Shown here: in pieces, positions 8,787 through 17,050 of the stretch | How positions within the stretch are numbered: the first letter of the stretch is position 1 | Layout: each line of letters opens with the position of its first letter | Assembly: GCA_050330955.1 (NCBI GenBank) | Contig: JBHJHJ010000055.1 | Location: forward strand, 1 to 40,953 | From: JBCCAG01 sp050330955 | GTDB taxonomy: Bacteria; Cyanobacteriota; Cyanobacteriia; CAKZMO01 | DNA length: 40,953 nt | Reading direction: 5' to 3' | The notes under the pieces: model-generated | Databases searched by the model: none | What the model was told of the DNA's origin: nothing | The model's input: only the letters and a program-made list of their open reading frames with translations | Position numbers and translations under genes: made by a program

Positions 8787-8821
8787 TCGCAGTAAGTAGA
8801 TATACCTATTGGAGGGATTCC

Positions 8822-10027
8822 GTGTCTAAGAAGACGCTAGCTGACCTATCCGCCGCGGACGTTTCCGGTAAGCGGGTGTTTGTTCGAGCCGATTTCAACG
8901 TTCCGTCAGATGACCAGGGCAACATCACCGACGATACGCGCATTCGCGCTGCCCTGCCGACCATCAATGACCTAATTGGCAAAGGGGCCAAGGTCATTCT
9001 TAGCAGCCACATGGGCCGTCCCAAAGGTCAGGTCAAAGAGGACCTGCGCTTGGGTGCGGTAGCGGCTCGCCTGTCGGAACTGCTCGGCAAACCGGTCACT
9101 AAGTGTGACGACTGCATCGGCGATGAGGTTGCCCAAAAAGTAAGCGCAATGTCCAATGGCGACGTGCTGCTGCTGGAGAACCTGCGCTTCCAGGCCGGGG
9201 AAGAGGCCAACGACTCCGAGTTTGCCAAGCAGCTCGCCTCTGTCGCCGACCTCTACGTCAACGACGCCTTCGGCACCGCTCACCGGGCCCACGCCTCCAC
9301 CGAAGGGGTAACCCACTACCTCAGCCCTTCAGTTGCGGGTTACCTGATTGAAAAAGAGCTGCAGTATCTTCAGAACGCGATCGAACATCCCCAAAAGCCC
9401 CTAGCGGCCATCATCGGCGGCTCCAAGGTCTCCAGCAAGATTGGCGTAATTGAGACCCTGCTCGACAAGGTCGACAAGCTGCTGATTGGCGGCGGCATGA
9501 TCTTCACCTTTTACAAGGCACGGGGCCTGAACGTGGGTAAGTCTCTGGTGGAGGACGACAAGCTAGAGCTGGCCAAGTCCCTAGAGGCCAAGGCCAAGGA
9601 AAAAGGCGTAGACCTGCTGCTGCCCACCGACGTAGTGGTGGCCGACAACTTCGCCCCCGACGCCAACGACCAAACCGTCAGCGTGGAGAACATCCCCGAC
9701 GGCTGGATGGGCTTGGACATCGGCCCTGACTCGGTGAAGGTGTTTCAAGAGGCCCTCAAGCAGTGTAAGTCGGTGATCTGGAACGGCCCCATGGGCGTGT
9801 TCGAGTTTGACAAGTTTGCCGTGGGCACAGAGGCGATCGCCCGCACCCTGGCTGACCTAACCGGCACGGGAGCCACCACCATTATTGGCGGTGGTGACTC
9901 GGTGGCAGCGGTGGAAAAGGTGGGCGTGGCCGACAAGATGAGCCACATTTCCACTGGCGGCGGCGCTAGCCTGGAGCTGCTGGAAGGCAAGACCCTGCCC
10001 GGCATCGCGGCCCTAGACGAGGCATAG
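8822..10027 (+). CDS. pgk: Phosphoglycerate kinase
   Basis: 401 residues, the normal length for the enzyme, from a GTG with GGAGGG 5 nt upstream. Signature blocks are complete: RVFVRADFNVP, SHMGRPKG, LLENLRF, NDAFGTAHRAHAS, the hinge GPMGVFEF and the nucleotide site IIGGGDS. It interconverts 1,3-bisphosphoglycerate plus ADP and 3-phosphoglycerate plus ATP, serving glycolysis and, in reverse, the Calvin cycle. It appears to be transcribed alone from its own promoter and ends at a hairpin shared with the convergent gene. Confidence 0.97.
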   Translation: MSKKTLADLSAADVSGKRVFVRADFNVPSDDQGNITDDTRIRAALPTINDLIGKGAKVILSSHMGRPKGQVKEDLRLGAVAARLSELLGKPVTKCDDCIGDEVAQKVSAMSNGDVLLLENLRFQAGEEANDSEFAKQLASVADLYVNDAFGTAHRAHASTEGVTHYLSPSVAGYLIEKELQYLQNAIEHPQKPLAAIIGGSKVSSKIGVIETLLDKVDKLLIGGGMIFTFYKARGLNVGKSLVEDDKLELAKSLEAKAKEKGVDLLLPTDVVVADNFAPDANDQTVSVENIPDGWMGLDIGPDSVKVFQEALKQCKSVIWNGPMGVFEFDKFAVGTEAIARTLADLTGTGATTIIGGGDSVAAVEKVGVADKMSHISTGGGASLELLEGKTLPGIAALDEA

Positions 10028-10076
10028 GTTGCCCGCGCAATCGCGATCGCGTCGGGTATAAATTACCCGAGGCAAC
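10028..10076. terminator. Bidirectional hairpin between pgk and the carbonic anhydrase gene
   Basis: TCGGGTA at 10052-10058 and TACCCGA at 10064-10070 form a perfect 7-bp stem with a 5-nt loop. Outer arms GTTGCC (10028-10033) and GGCAAC (10071-10076) can also pair. It starts right at the pgk stop codon region and ends 4 nt before the stop of the convergent gene, as expected for a shared terminator. Confidence 0.5.
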
Positions 10077-10079
10077 TGA

Positions 10080-10631
10080 TTATGCGAAGCCCAGGTCATG
10101 CCCTGTACCGGCGTGGACCTGGGCTAGCTTTTTGTACTTCTTCGCGTGCTCAATTAGCCCCACCGCCTCTTCTTCCGATAGGGCGCGTTTCACCTTTGCC
10201 GGCACGCCCACCGCCAGCGATCGCTCCGGTACGTCTTTGGTCACCACCGACCCGGCCCCGATGATGCAGCCCTCTCCTACGGTGACGCCGTTGAGCACGA
10301 TGGCGCCAATGCCGACTAGACTGCCCCGCCCGATAGTAGCGCCGTGAATCACGGCCCGGTGCCCTACGGTGACATAGTCTTCTAGCACCGCAGGCTGACC
10401 TGGGTCGCCGTGAAGAACAGCGCCATCCTGTACGTTGCTGTGGGCTCCCACCCGTATCTTCTCCACATCCCCCCGCAGCACTGCGCCAAACCACACGCTA
10501 GCGCCAACTTCTATCTGGACATCCCCAATCACTGTGGCGTTGGTGGCAATGAACGCGGCTTGGGATAGAGTGGGATCTGGCCAAGGGAAAGCGGGCTCAG
10601 GCGACGGGGCCATATCTTGAAAAATGCTCAA
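10080..10631 (-). CDS. Gamma-class carbonic anhydrase family protein
   Basis: 183 residues, left-handed beta-helix of hexapeptide repeats (for example VIGDVQIEVGASVWFG and VTVGEGCIIGAGSVVT). The three zinc-ligand histidines of the gamma class are present by position: H74 in GAVLHGD, and H91 and H96 in VGHRAVIHG. A C-terminal helix (about 151-175) packs on the helix in this family. It is not CcmM, as it has no RbcS-like repeats. The reaction would be CO2 hydration, but many homologues are inactive or act on other substrates, so activity is inference. Convergent with pgk. Confidence 0.88.
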   Translation of the reverse strand: MSIFQDMAPSPEPAFPWPDPTLSQAAFIATNATVIGDVQIEVGASVWFGAVLRGDVEKIRVGAHSNVQDGAVLHGDPGQPAVLEDYVTVGHRAVIHGATIGRGSLVGIGAIVLNGVTVGEGCIIGAGSVVTKDVPERSLAVGVPAKVKRALSEEEAVGLIEHAKKYKKLAQVHAGTGHDLGFA

Positions 10632-10742
10632 AGTTTTCCGACTTGCACCATACCATGCGCTTAAAATTACCGTATGGCCAAGCTATCCGACCACACAAAC
10701 GATTGGCTGTAGCGTCTTTGCAGATCCTGCTGATATAGCACT

Positions 10743-11246
10743 ATGGTTAATCTACAGTATCCCATCTTCGGGCCAGAGATTCAGTGTCCTCACTGCCGCC
10801 AAACCATTCCGGCCCTAACGTTAACTGATACCTACCTCTGTCCGCGCCACGGGGCATTCGAGGCTGAACCCGAATCTAATGAGCTGGTACATCTGCAGTC
10901 AGGGCGTCACTGGCGGCGCTGGGAGGACCGCTGGTACCGCCAGCATACTCATCCTGACGGCATTCGCTTTGAGATTCACGAGGCGCTCGACCGGCTCTAC
11001 ACCCAGGGCTATCGCGCAACGCGAGTCGTCATCGCCCGCCGGTATAAGGAGCTGGTGAGCACTTACCTTGAGCGCAGCGGTCCCTGGCGGGGACAGGCAG
11101 ATTTCACTAAGCCTCGTCTGTACGGCCTTCCTGTGGAGTTTAGCTCTGAGTCTGAGGATGAGCCCTGCTGGGACGTAATCAATTTTGATTTAGATAAGGA
11201 ACCCGGCGCTCCGGTACGCTATCCCTATTTCCGCTTATTTGAATAG
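10743..11246 (+). CDS. TIGR02652 family cyanobacterial protein
   Basis: 167 residues. The N-terminal sequence (QYPIFGPEIQCPHCRQTIPA, then TDTYLCPRHGAFEA) and HLQSGRHWRRWEDRWYRQH match my recollection of TIGR02652, a conserved cyanobacterial family of unknown function. CPHC followed by CPRHG, about 15 residues later, looks like a small zinc-ribbon. The rest is probably soluble. It starts a tight plus-strand run: the VOC gene begins 1 nt after its stop codon. Family call good, function unknown. Confidence 0.85.
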   Translation: MVNLQYPIFGPEIQCPHCRQTIPALTLTDTYLCPRHGAFEAEPESNELVHLQSGRHWRRWEDRWYRQHTHPDGIRFEIHEALDRLYTQGYRATRVVIARRYKELVSTYLERSGPWRGQADFTKPRLYGLPVEFSSESEDEPCWDVINFDLDKEPGAPVRYPYFRLFE

Positions 11247-11247
11247 C

Positions 11248-11664
11248 ATGCATCACGCCTCCATCCGCACCGCCGACATCCACCGGGCGATCGCCTTCTA
11301 CGAGCTGCTGGGCTTCGAGGTGTGCGAACGCTTTACCGCAGGCATCACCCTGGCCTGCTGGATGGAGGGGCTAGGGGGGCGGATTGAGCTGCTGCAGGTG
11401 CCCCAGCCTGCGCCGACGGCAGACGCCTTCAGCGACGAGCACTACACCGGGTATTACCACCTGTCATTTGACCTGACCGAGACCACCCCCAGCCTGCCGG
11501 GCTGGGTCGAAAGCTTAGCGGAGCGGGCCCAGGCCAGCGGGCAAGCGCCGCCCAAACTGCTGCTCGCGCCCCAGCAGCAGATAATCGGCGATCGCGTCTA
11601 CGAGGTAGCGTTCATTGCCGATGCAGACGGACTGCCGCTAGAATTTCTGCGCGTTTTAGCTTGA
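11248..11664 (+). CDS. VOC superfamily (glyoxalase-like) protein
   Basis: 138 residues from the ATG at 11248; a TTG at 11239 would overlap the upstream gene. It has the two beta-alpha-beta-beta-beta modules of vicinal oxygen chelate proteins. All four positions that bind metal in glyoxalase I are matched: His near the start (MHHASIRT), Glu in GRIELLQV, His in YYHLSFDL and Glu in GLPLEFLRV. That suggests an active metalloenzyme such as a lactoylglutathione lyase or dioxygenase relative, but the substrate is not known. Its stop TGA overlaps the ATG of the next gene by one base, so translation is probably coupled. Confidence 0.85.
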   Translation: MHHASIRTADIHRAIAFYELLGFEVCERFTAGITLACWMEGLGGRIELLQVPQPAPTADAFSDEHYTGYYHLSFDLTETTPSLPGWVESLAERAQASGQAPPKLLLAPQQQIIGDRVYEVAFIADADGLPLEFLRVLA

Positions 11665-12587
11665 TGGCGACTGTCAGTGCTAGAACCGCGCTTTCCATTG
11701 GCATGTTGATCGTGCTAAGTGGCCTAGCGATCGCCTGTCGTCGGGATGCTGACCCCAATGCATTTCCCGCTCCGATAGAGACTCCCCCGGCAGTTGAGAC
11801 TCCCCCCGGGTCACTGCCAGAGTCAGTGCCTGGGTCAGCACCAGTCTCTTTAGTGCCCGTTCCTAGGGCGTCAGAAACGCCTCCGCCCAAGCCCTCCGGG
11901 GAAATGGCGGAATTGGTTGTGGGTGAGGGGGAGACCGCTGCGCTTCGGGCTGATCCATCTGGCGAGGCTGCCACGGTTGCCTCAGGGGGCGGTGGCGATC
12001 GCCTCCAGATTCTGGAGGCCAGGCGCGCTGATGGCGGAGCCGTGTGGTATCACGCCCGGCTCGATGGCTCGGAAGGCTGGGTTCAAGGCCAGTTCGTCAA
12101 CTTTTCTGAAGCCTACGGCAGCACTAGCCGCCCCTTCGTCGTTCTGCCTGGCGGGGGGAGCGTCCACGCCGAGCCCGATGCCGAGTCTGAAGTTCTGCAG
12201 GAGCTGGAGGGGGGGAGCGCCGTTGCGGTGACGGAGCGCTACTACAACGAGGGCGTCTGGTTTTATAGCGGCGGCGGCTGGATTGCTGGGGAGAACCTGT
12301 TTCGTCCGGCCTGCATCGAGTTCAACGACTACCTGCCGCTGGTTGTTGCCTCAGGCGGCACCACGGTTCACTCGACAGCGGCGTACCAAATCCCGGTGGA
12401 GAGCAGGCTAGTCGGCGGAGAGATCGTGTTCCCTTCTGAGGTGACTCAAAATAACACAGGGACCTGGTTTAAGACAGACCAGGGCTGGATTAGTGGCCAG
12501 TCGGCTTTTTATCCCTTTTGTGAATCCGCAGAAACCTCGCACCAAACGCCCCCGTCAAAGATCCAAATCAGCTCAAAGGTGCGATAG
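11664..12587 (+). CDS. SH3b-domain lipoprotein
   Basis: 307 residues from an ATG overlapping the upstream stop. The N-terminal signal ends in LSGLAIAC with Cys25, a plausible lipobox, so the protein is probably lipid-anchored. A Pro-rich spacer (about 30-80) leads to three bacterial SH3-like modules starting near residues 82, 150 and 220 (each with a W-x-x-x-x-x-GW[IV] type end such as GSEGWVQGQ, GGGWIAGEN and DQGWISGQS). Such modules bind peptidoglycan or peptides. It sits in a compact run with an envelope protein and fmt. The exact role is unknown. Confidence 0.8.
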   Translation: MATVSARTALSIGMLIVLSGLAIACRRDADPNAFPAPIETPPAVETPPGSLPESVPGSAPVSLVPVPRASETPPPKPSGEMAELVVGEGETAALRADPSGEAATVASGGGGDRLQILEARRADGGAVWYHARLDGSEGWVQGQFVNFSEAYGSTSRPFVVLPGGGSVHAEPDAESEVLQELEGGSAVAVTERYYNEGVWFYSGGGWIAGENLFRPACIEFNDYLPLVVASGGTTVHSTAAYQIPVESRLVGGEIVFPSEVTQNNTGTWFKTDQGWISGQSAFYPFCESAETSHQTPPSKIQISSKVR

Positions 12588-12614
12588 CATCACTAAATGG
12601 CATTGGTCTAAGCT

Positions 12615-13388
12615 GTGACAGAACCCTCAACCAAACCCACCCAACTGGCCACGCCGAAACCTTCTGACCGAGCGGTTTCAGTGGTAAAGCCCATCCTTGT
12701 GACCGTGTTTCGCCTGCTGCTGCTGGGAGTAGGAAGTGCGATCGCGCTGGTGATTGGTATTGCCGTGGCCCAGGTGTCGCCGGGGTCAGGGGAAGAGCGC
12801 CCCCTATTGGAGGACCTGCTGCGAGGCGTCGCGAGGGTGCGGGGAGCGCCCTACCCGGAGGCAGAGCCTTTACCGCAGCGCTCTGGTGAGGCAGGCGTTG
12901 GGGGGGCAGAACCAGGGTTACGCGGGACTGACCAGTCCAATACGGCGGACTCGCCCAATTTGTCAGAAGCAGATTCCACGTCTGCTGCGCCTGAGACTCG
13001 TGAATCGGATTTCCCCGAACCAGATTCTCCTGAGCCAGATGTTGCTGACTCTCGGAACATTCCAGACGCGAGCGCGGATATCAGACCCCAAACGCAGCAG
13101 GCCCTACAGCAGCAGCTCACTCGTCTGCGCTCAGAGCGCCAAGATTTAGAGGCGGCGATCGCTCAGATGGAGGCTGAGGTGGGCATTCCCCCTTCTTCAA
13201 AGTCCCTTGAGGCCCGGCTTGCCGCCCTAGAGCAGCGCTTGGGGGAAACTTCGCCTTCTGAATCTACACCTGAGCGATCGCCGCAATCAGCGCCCCAGTC
13301 AGCGCCGCAATCAGCGCCACAGTCAGCGCCACAGTCAGCACCCCAGTCAGCACCCCAGCGTGCACCCCAGTCCGCTCCTCAGAACTAA
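12615..13388 (+). CDS. Single-pass membrane protein with coiled coil and QSAP repeats
   Basis: 257 residues from a GTG 27 nt after the previous stop; I do not recognise a family. A membrane helix lies at about 24-52. The long acidic Pro/Ser/Glu-rich region (about 90-155) looks disordered. A short coiled coil follows (about 160-215: LQQQLTRLRSERQDLEAAIAQ). The C-terminus is eight near-perfect QSAP units. The last base of its TAA is the first base of the fmt ATG, so fmt translation is probably coupled to this gene. The role is unknown; an envelope spacer protein is one possibility. Confidence 0.7.
   Translation: MTEPSTKPTQLATPKPSDRAVSVVKPILVTVFRLLLLGVGSAIALVIGIAVAQVSPGSGEERPLLEDLLRGVARVRGAPYPEAEPLPQRSGEAGVGGAEPGLRGTDQSNTADSPNLSEADSTSAAPETRESDFPEPDSPEPDVADSRNIPDASADIRPQTQQALQQQLTRLRSERQDLEAAIAQMEAEVGIPPSSKSLEARLAALEQRLGETSPSESTPERSPQSAPQSAPQSAPQSAPQSAPQSAPQRAPQSAPQN
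13284..13379 (+). repeat. 12-bp tandem repeat encoding QSAP, eight units
   Basis: Eight in-frame 12-nt units of the type CARTCAGCRCCN. Units 1-6 are nearly identical; unit 7 reads QRAP and unit 8 uses TCC and GCT codons. The array ends 3 codons before the stop. Such arrays change length by slippage without breaking the frame. Confidence 0.85.
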
Positions 13389-14371
13389 TGCAGATTATCT
13401 TCTTCGGCACCCCGCAGTTTGCCGTTCCCAGCCTCCAGCGGTTAATCGAGCATCCCGACATTGAGGTTCAGGCCGTCGTCACCCAGCCCGACAAGCGGCG
13501 GGGGCGGGGGCGGGGGGCGTCTCCCTCCCCGGTCAAGGCCTGCGCGATCGCCCACAATTTGCCGGTGTACCAGCCCGCAAAGCTCAAAAAAGACGCCGCA
13601 GCCATAGCGCACCTGCAGCAGGCCAGCTCAGACGCGTTTGTGGTGGTGGCCTACGGGCAGCTGCTCTCCCAAGCGATTTTAGACCTGCCCCGGCTGGGCT
13701 GCATCAACGGCCACGGCTCCCTGCTGCCTCAGTACCGGGGGGCGGCCCCCATCCAGTGGAGCCTTTACCACGGCGAGCCCGAGACGGGCATCACCACCAT
13801 GCTGATGGATGCGGGAATGGACACGGGACCCATGCTGCTGAAGCAAACCCTGCCCATCGCCCTGATGGATAACGCCGTCGAGTTGGCGGAGCGACTGGCT
13901 GAGGTGACCGCCCATCTCCTAGTGGAAACCCTCGTGGGCCTAAACCAGGGCAAAATCACGCCCACGCCACAGCCTGAGGCTGAAGCAACCTACGCGCCGC
14001 TGCTCACCAAAGAAAACTTTGCCCTCGACTGGTCTAAGCCGGCGATCGCCCTCCACAACCAGGTGCGGGGCTTTTACCCCAACTGCTTCACCGCATTCCA
14101 GGGCGCTCCGCTGAAGGTGTTTCGCACCGTGCCGCTAGACCACGCGCCAAGTGACGCAGCGCCCCAATTCGATCGAGCTGAGCTTGCCCAGCAGACTGGG
14201 CCGCTGGAAGCCGGTACGGTCATTGGCATCGTTAAGCAGCAGGGTCCCGTCGTTCAAACCGGAGACGGTCCGCTCTTACTCCAGCAGGTGCAGCAGTCAG
14301 GCAAGCGAGCCCAGTCAGGCTGGGACTTTGTCAACGGAAATCGGCTGTCGGTGGGGACGGTTTTGGTTTAG
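13388..14371 (+). CDS. fmt: Methionyl-tRNA formyltransferase
   Basis: 327 residues, normal for the family. The N-terminal formyltransferase domain has IIFFGTPQFAVPSL, the catalytic Asn-x-His (NGHGSLLPQYRGAAPIQW) and the catalytic Asp in MLMDAGMDTGP. The C-terminal tRNA-binding barrel starts near residue 205. It formylates initiator Met-tRNA with 10-formyl-tetrahydrofolate. The start overlaps the upstream stop by one base (TAATG). It converges on the DUF6464 gene with only 6 nt between the stop codons, so any terminator must lie in coding sequence. Confidence 0.96.
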   Translation: MQIIFFGTPQFAVPSLQRLIEHPDIEVQAVVTQPDKRRGRGRGASPSPVKACAIAHNLPVYQPAKLKKDAAAIAHLQQASSDAFVVVAYGQLLSQAILDLPRLGCINGHGSLLPQYRGAAPIQWSLYHGEPETGITTMLMDAGMDTGPMLLKQTLPIALMDNAVELAERLAEVTAHLLVETLVGLNQGKITPTPQPEAEATYAPLLTKENFALDWSKPAIALHNQVRGFYPNCFTAFQGAPLKVFRTVPLDHAPSDAAPQFDRAELAQQTGPLEAGTVIGIVKQQGPVVQTGDGPLLLQQVQQSGKRAQSGWDFVNGNRLSVGTVLV

Positions 14372-14377
14372 ATTACG

Positions 14378-14797
14378 TTAGGTCAGCGGCTCGCGGGCCT
14401 CATAGTGAGGGCAGTGCTGGCACGGGCCAGACGGGTTGACGGCGCAGCGCATCAGCTCAGAGCGGGCGTTGAAGCGGCAGGTGGTGTCCCCCAACACCCA
14501 GCGTCCGTCGGCGAGGGTGCGATCGCCCGGGGTGGCCTGGACGTAAAGGGCAATGCGGTGAAGCTGATAGCGCCCTGCCTTGAAGCGATAGCGGTGCCGC
14601 CGCTCCAGCACCGTGTAGGTCTGACCGCTGAGGACGAGGGCAGCGCCGGGCTGGGGGTTATCGGGTAGCGGAAGCGTGTCGATGAGTTTGCGAGAGTCGC
14701 ACAGAATTACGTCTGTTGCGAGCAGAGATGGCGCCATGGCGGGGGTAGCTGACCAAACGAGCAAGGGCAAATGCCTTAACGTGCTGCCCACCACCAT
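14378..14797 (-). CDS. DUF6464 family protein
   Basis: 139 residues; Met21 is an alternative start and better fits the family's usual length. The segment LERRHRYRFKAGRYQLHRI and the end CRFNARSELMRCAVNPSGPC followed by CPHYE match my memory of the cyanobacterial DUF6464 family. The four C-terminal Cys suggest a metal site or disulfides (inference). Function unknown. The start lies 39 nt from the 3' end of the Rieske flavoprotein gene on the same strand, so the two are probably co-transcribed. Confidence 0.75.
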   Translation of the reverse strand: MVVGSTLRHLPLLVWSATPAMAPSLLATDVILCDSRKLIDTLPLPDNPQPGAALVLSGQTYTVLERRHRYRFKAGRYQLHRIALYVQATPGDRTLADGRWVLGDTTCRFNARSELMRCAVNPSGPCQHCPHYEAREPLT

Positions 14798-14836
14798 AGC
14801 ACTGCTGCCGCCTTGGGGAGATTTGCGGCGTGCCGC

Positions 14837-16423
14837 CTAGGCCGGTAGCTTGCTCAACCAGTCCACTCTAGTGCGCACGGCATCTGGCTTTGGCATCTGG
14901 TCTAGGCGCATCAGCTCGGAAATCGCCGCGATCTCCTGATCTCGGTTGATGCCCGCCACCGCCAGAATGCGATCGCCCTGCCGATAAAAGGCCAAAAATG
15001 CTGGGCTCTCAATATCTTCCACATTGCCTTCGATAATCACCTCATCCCAGCGCTCCGCATGGCCCACATAGCGCAGCTTGAGGTCAAACTGCCCCGTCCA
15101 GAAAAAGGGCACGCCGCGAAACGGCACCTGCTGCCCCAGCATATTGCGGGCGGCGACGCGACCGTGCTGGGCGGCGAGCTGCCAGTGCTCGATGCGCACA
15201 GATTCCCCAGTGCGCCAGTCTGGGAAAGTGGCGATGTCGCCTGCCGCAAACACCCCTTCACCCGCCCGCAGGTACTGATCGACGGGGATGCTTTTGTCTT
15301 TGGGGCTGACCTGCATCTGCTGCAGATAGGCTGTGCTCGGCTGAACGCCGATGCCCACGATAACTAAATCAGCCGGAAGGCGATCGCCGTCGGCGGTAGA
15401 AACGGCCTCAACCGCGCCGCTGCCGTGAATTTGGTTAACCTTGGTGCCCAGCTTAAATGCCACCCCTTGAGCCTCGTGGACCCGGCGGAATAGACGCCCC
15501 ACCTCAGGCCCCAAAAGTGACTCGAAGGGCTCGGCTCCCGGCGAAACCACCGTCACCGCTACCCCCTGCTTCGTAAGGCTAGCTGCAGTCTCCATGCCGA
15601 TGAAGCTGCCCCCAACAACCACGGCCTGCTTGGCCGTTTGAGCCGCCTCAAGAATCGCTTCAGCCTGCCGATGGTTGTGCAGCTTAAACACGCCTTTGAG
15701 GTCAGCGCCGTTCAGGGGCAGCATTTTGGCGGTGCCGCCTGTCGCCAGCAGCAGCGCGTCGTATCCCAGCGTCGCGCCCTCTTCAAAGGTGAGCTGTTGC
15801 GCTACCGCATCCACGGCGGTGACGCGAGCCCCGGTCTTGAGCTCGATATCGTGGGAAGCGTAAAACTCGGGCGATCGCAGGGAGAGGGAATCTTCCGAAG
15901 CGCTGCCCGCCAGGTACTTTTTGCTCAGCGTGGTGCGATCGTAGGGCAGCTCGTCTTCTGCAGTAATCATCACTAGGCGCCCTTCAAACCCGGAAGCCCG
16001 CAGGGTCTCGGCGGCGTTGGTTCCGGCAGCGCCCGCGCCCAAAACCACAAAGGTGCGTGAGTCCGCACCGGGGCGATAGGAGGCCATGTTGGGCGATCGC
16101 GACGCCTGGGGCTCATCGGGCAGCTCCACCACAATCTCATCGCCCTCAACAGTGACGGGATAGCTCGGCAGGCTGTCGAGCCCCGGCGGGCAAAGCTGAT
16201 CGCCTGTCTTGACGTCAAAACTGGCGTTGTGCCAGGGGCACACCACGCGATCGCCGCACAGCGCTCCTTTAGAGAGGTCTGCGCCGTTGTGCGTGCACTT
16301 TGCGCCGATGGCATGAACTGCGCCATCGATCTCAGTCAGGAGAATAGACGCGCCCTCTGCTTTGACGGCAATCATCTTCCCCGGCTGGAGATCGCTTGCT
16401 TTCGCTACGGTCTGCTTCTTCAT
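14837..16423 (-). CDS. Rieske-headed FAD-dependent oxidoreductase (AIF-like)
   Basis: 528 residues. Residues 4-100 are a Rieske [2Fe-2S] domain with complete ligands C43, H45, C62 and H65 (CTHNG, then CPWHN). The rest is a two-dinucleotide-domain flavoprotein: FAD motif GAGAAGTNAAETLR at about 129, NAD motif VVGGSFIGMETAASL at about 267, FAD-binding GVFAAGDIATFPDW at about 390, and a reductase C-terminal domain. This matches AIF/ferredoxin-reductase-like proteins with fused Rieske domain. It probably moves electrons from NAD(P)H through FAD to the cluster or an outside acceptor; the acceptor is unknown. No signal peptide, so cytoplasmic. Confidence 0.9.
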   Translation of the reverse strand: MKKQTVAKASDLQPGKMIAVKAEGASILLTEIDGAVHAIGAKCTHNGADLSKGALCGDRVVCPWHNASFDVKTGDQLCPPGLDSLPSYPVTVEGDEIVVELPDEPQASRSPNMASYRPGADSRTFVVLGAGAAGTNAAETLRASGFEGRLVMITAEDELPYDRTTLSKKYLAGSASEDSLSLRSPEFYASHDIELKTGARVTAVDAVAQQLTFEEGATLGYDALLLATGGTAKMLPLNGADLKGVFKLHNHRQAEAILEAAQTAKQAVVVGGSFIGMETAASLTKQGVAVTVVSPGAEPFESLLGPEVGRLFRRVHEAQGVAFKLGTKVNQIHGSGAVEAVSTADGDRLPADLVIVGIGVQPSTAYLQQMQVSPKDKSIPVDQYLRAGEGVFAAGDIATFPDWRTGESVRIEHWQLAAQHGRVAARNMLGQQVPFRGVPFFWTGQFDLKLRYVGHAERWDEVIIEGNVEDIESPAFLAFYRQGDRILAVAGINRDQEIAAISELMRLDQMPKPDAVRTRVDWLSKLPA

Positions 16424-16456
16424 TATAGATTTTGGTAAGTCTGTGCTGGCCTGAGC

Positions 16457-16494
16457 ACCCCAAAAACCTGCGTTTAGGCTTTTGCGTTTGGGGT
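16457..16494. other. Inverted repeat in the leader of the Rieske flavoprotein gene
   Basis: ACCCCAAA at 16457-16464 pairs perfectly with TTTGGGGT at 16487-16494 around a 22-nt interior that can partly pair (CCT with AGG). It lies 34-71 nt upstream of the minus-strand start and could act in the RNA or as a terminator of upstream transcription. No U-tract follows on the minus strand. Confidence 0.4.
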
Positions 16495-16626
16495 CCTCCT
16501 TTTAGTGTGAAGAGGTGACTTGAGGCGCTCATCTGGCTAAAGACAGACTCGCATAAGTGGCAGGCCACAAGTAAACGAAGCCATGCCTCAACCTAGACGA
16601 GGTTTATCGGTTTCAAACAATCAGAC

Positions 16627-16941
16627 CTATCCCGTCGTTCCGCCTGCCAAAGACACAATGAGTATGATCACTGTGCCGGCCAAGTTGAGATAAAAGCCGT
16701 TTCTTACCCACTTCTGCTGCCAAAATTTGATTATGAAAACTAGCGAGGCAAACGGGATCAGAAGGCTGCATAGCCCCCAAGCAACGTGTTGCTTAAATGC
16801 CTGAACTAGTACAATGATGCCGCCTGTGAGGCTGAGGATAAGCCCAATTAATATAACAAGTGCCAGTATCATAACCAATGCTCCTAAATTCTGCTTCGCC
16901 GGCCCTATCACCTGGATCCAGTAATCGCCCAAAAGAGCCAA
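16627..16941 (-). CDS. Small integral membrane protein, unknown family
   Basis: 104 residues with three strongly hydrophobic segments at about 18-48, 53-72 and 83-100, so most of the chain is in the membrane. Short charged turns (QAFKQHV, WQQKWVRNG) separate them. I do not recognise a family. About 200 nt separate it from the downstream Rieske gene on the same strand, with a hairpin between, so co-transcription is uncertain. Confidence 0.65.
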   Translation of the reverse strand: MALLGDYWIQVIGPAKQNLGALVMILALVILIGLILSLTGGIIVLVQAFKQHVAWGLCSLLIPFASLVFIIKFWQQKWVRNGFYLNLAGTVIILIVSLAGGTTG

Positions 16942-17050
16942 TGCTATATTACCCGCTCACTAAGGCTTTATAGTTACTTTCATAGAAAAACAGTTTCCGG
17001 GTCACGCCAGTAATTTTCATGCCTTCATCGGGACGTTTGGCTCTAATCGT

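Noticed and set aside
13284..13379. 12-bp repeats as a CRISPR or iteron array
   Set aside because: They are in frame, directly adjoining and inside a coding region.
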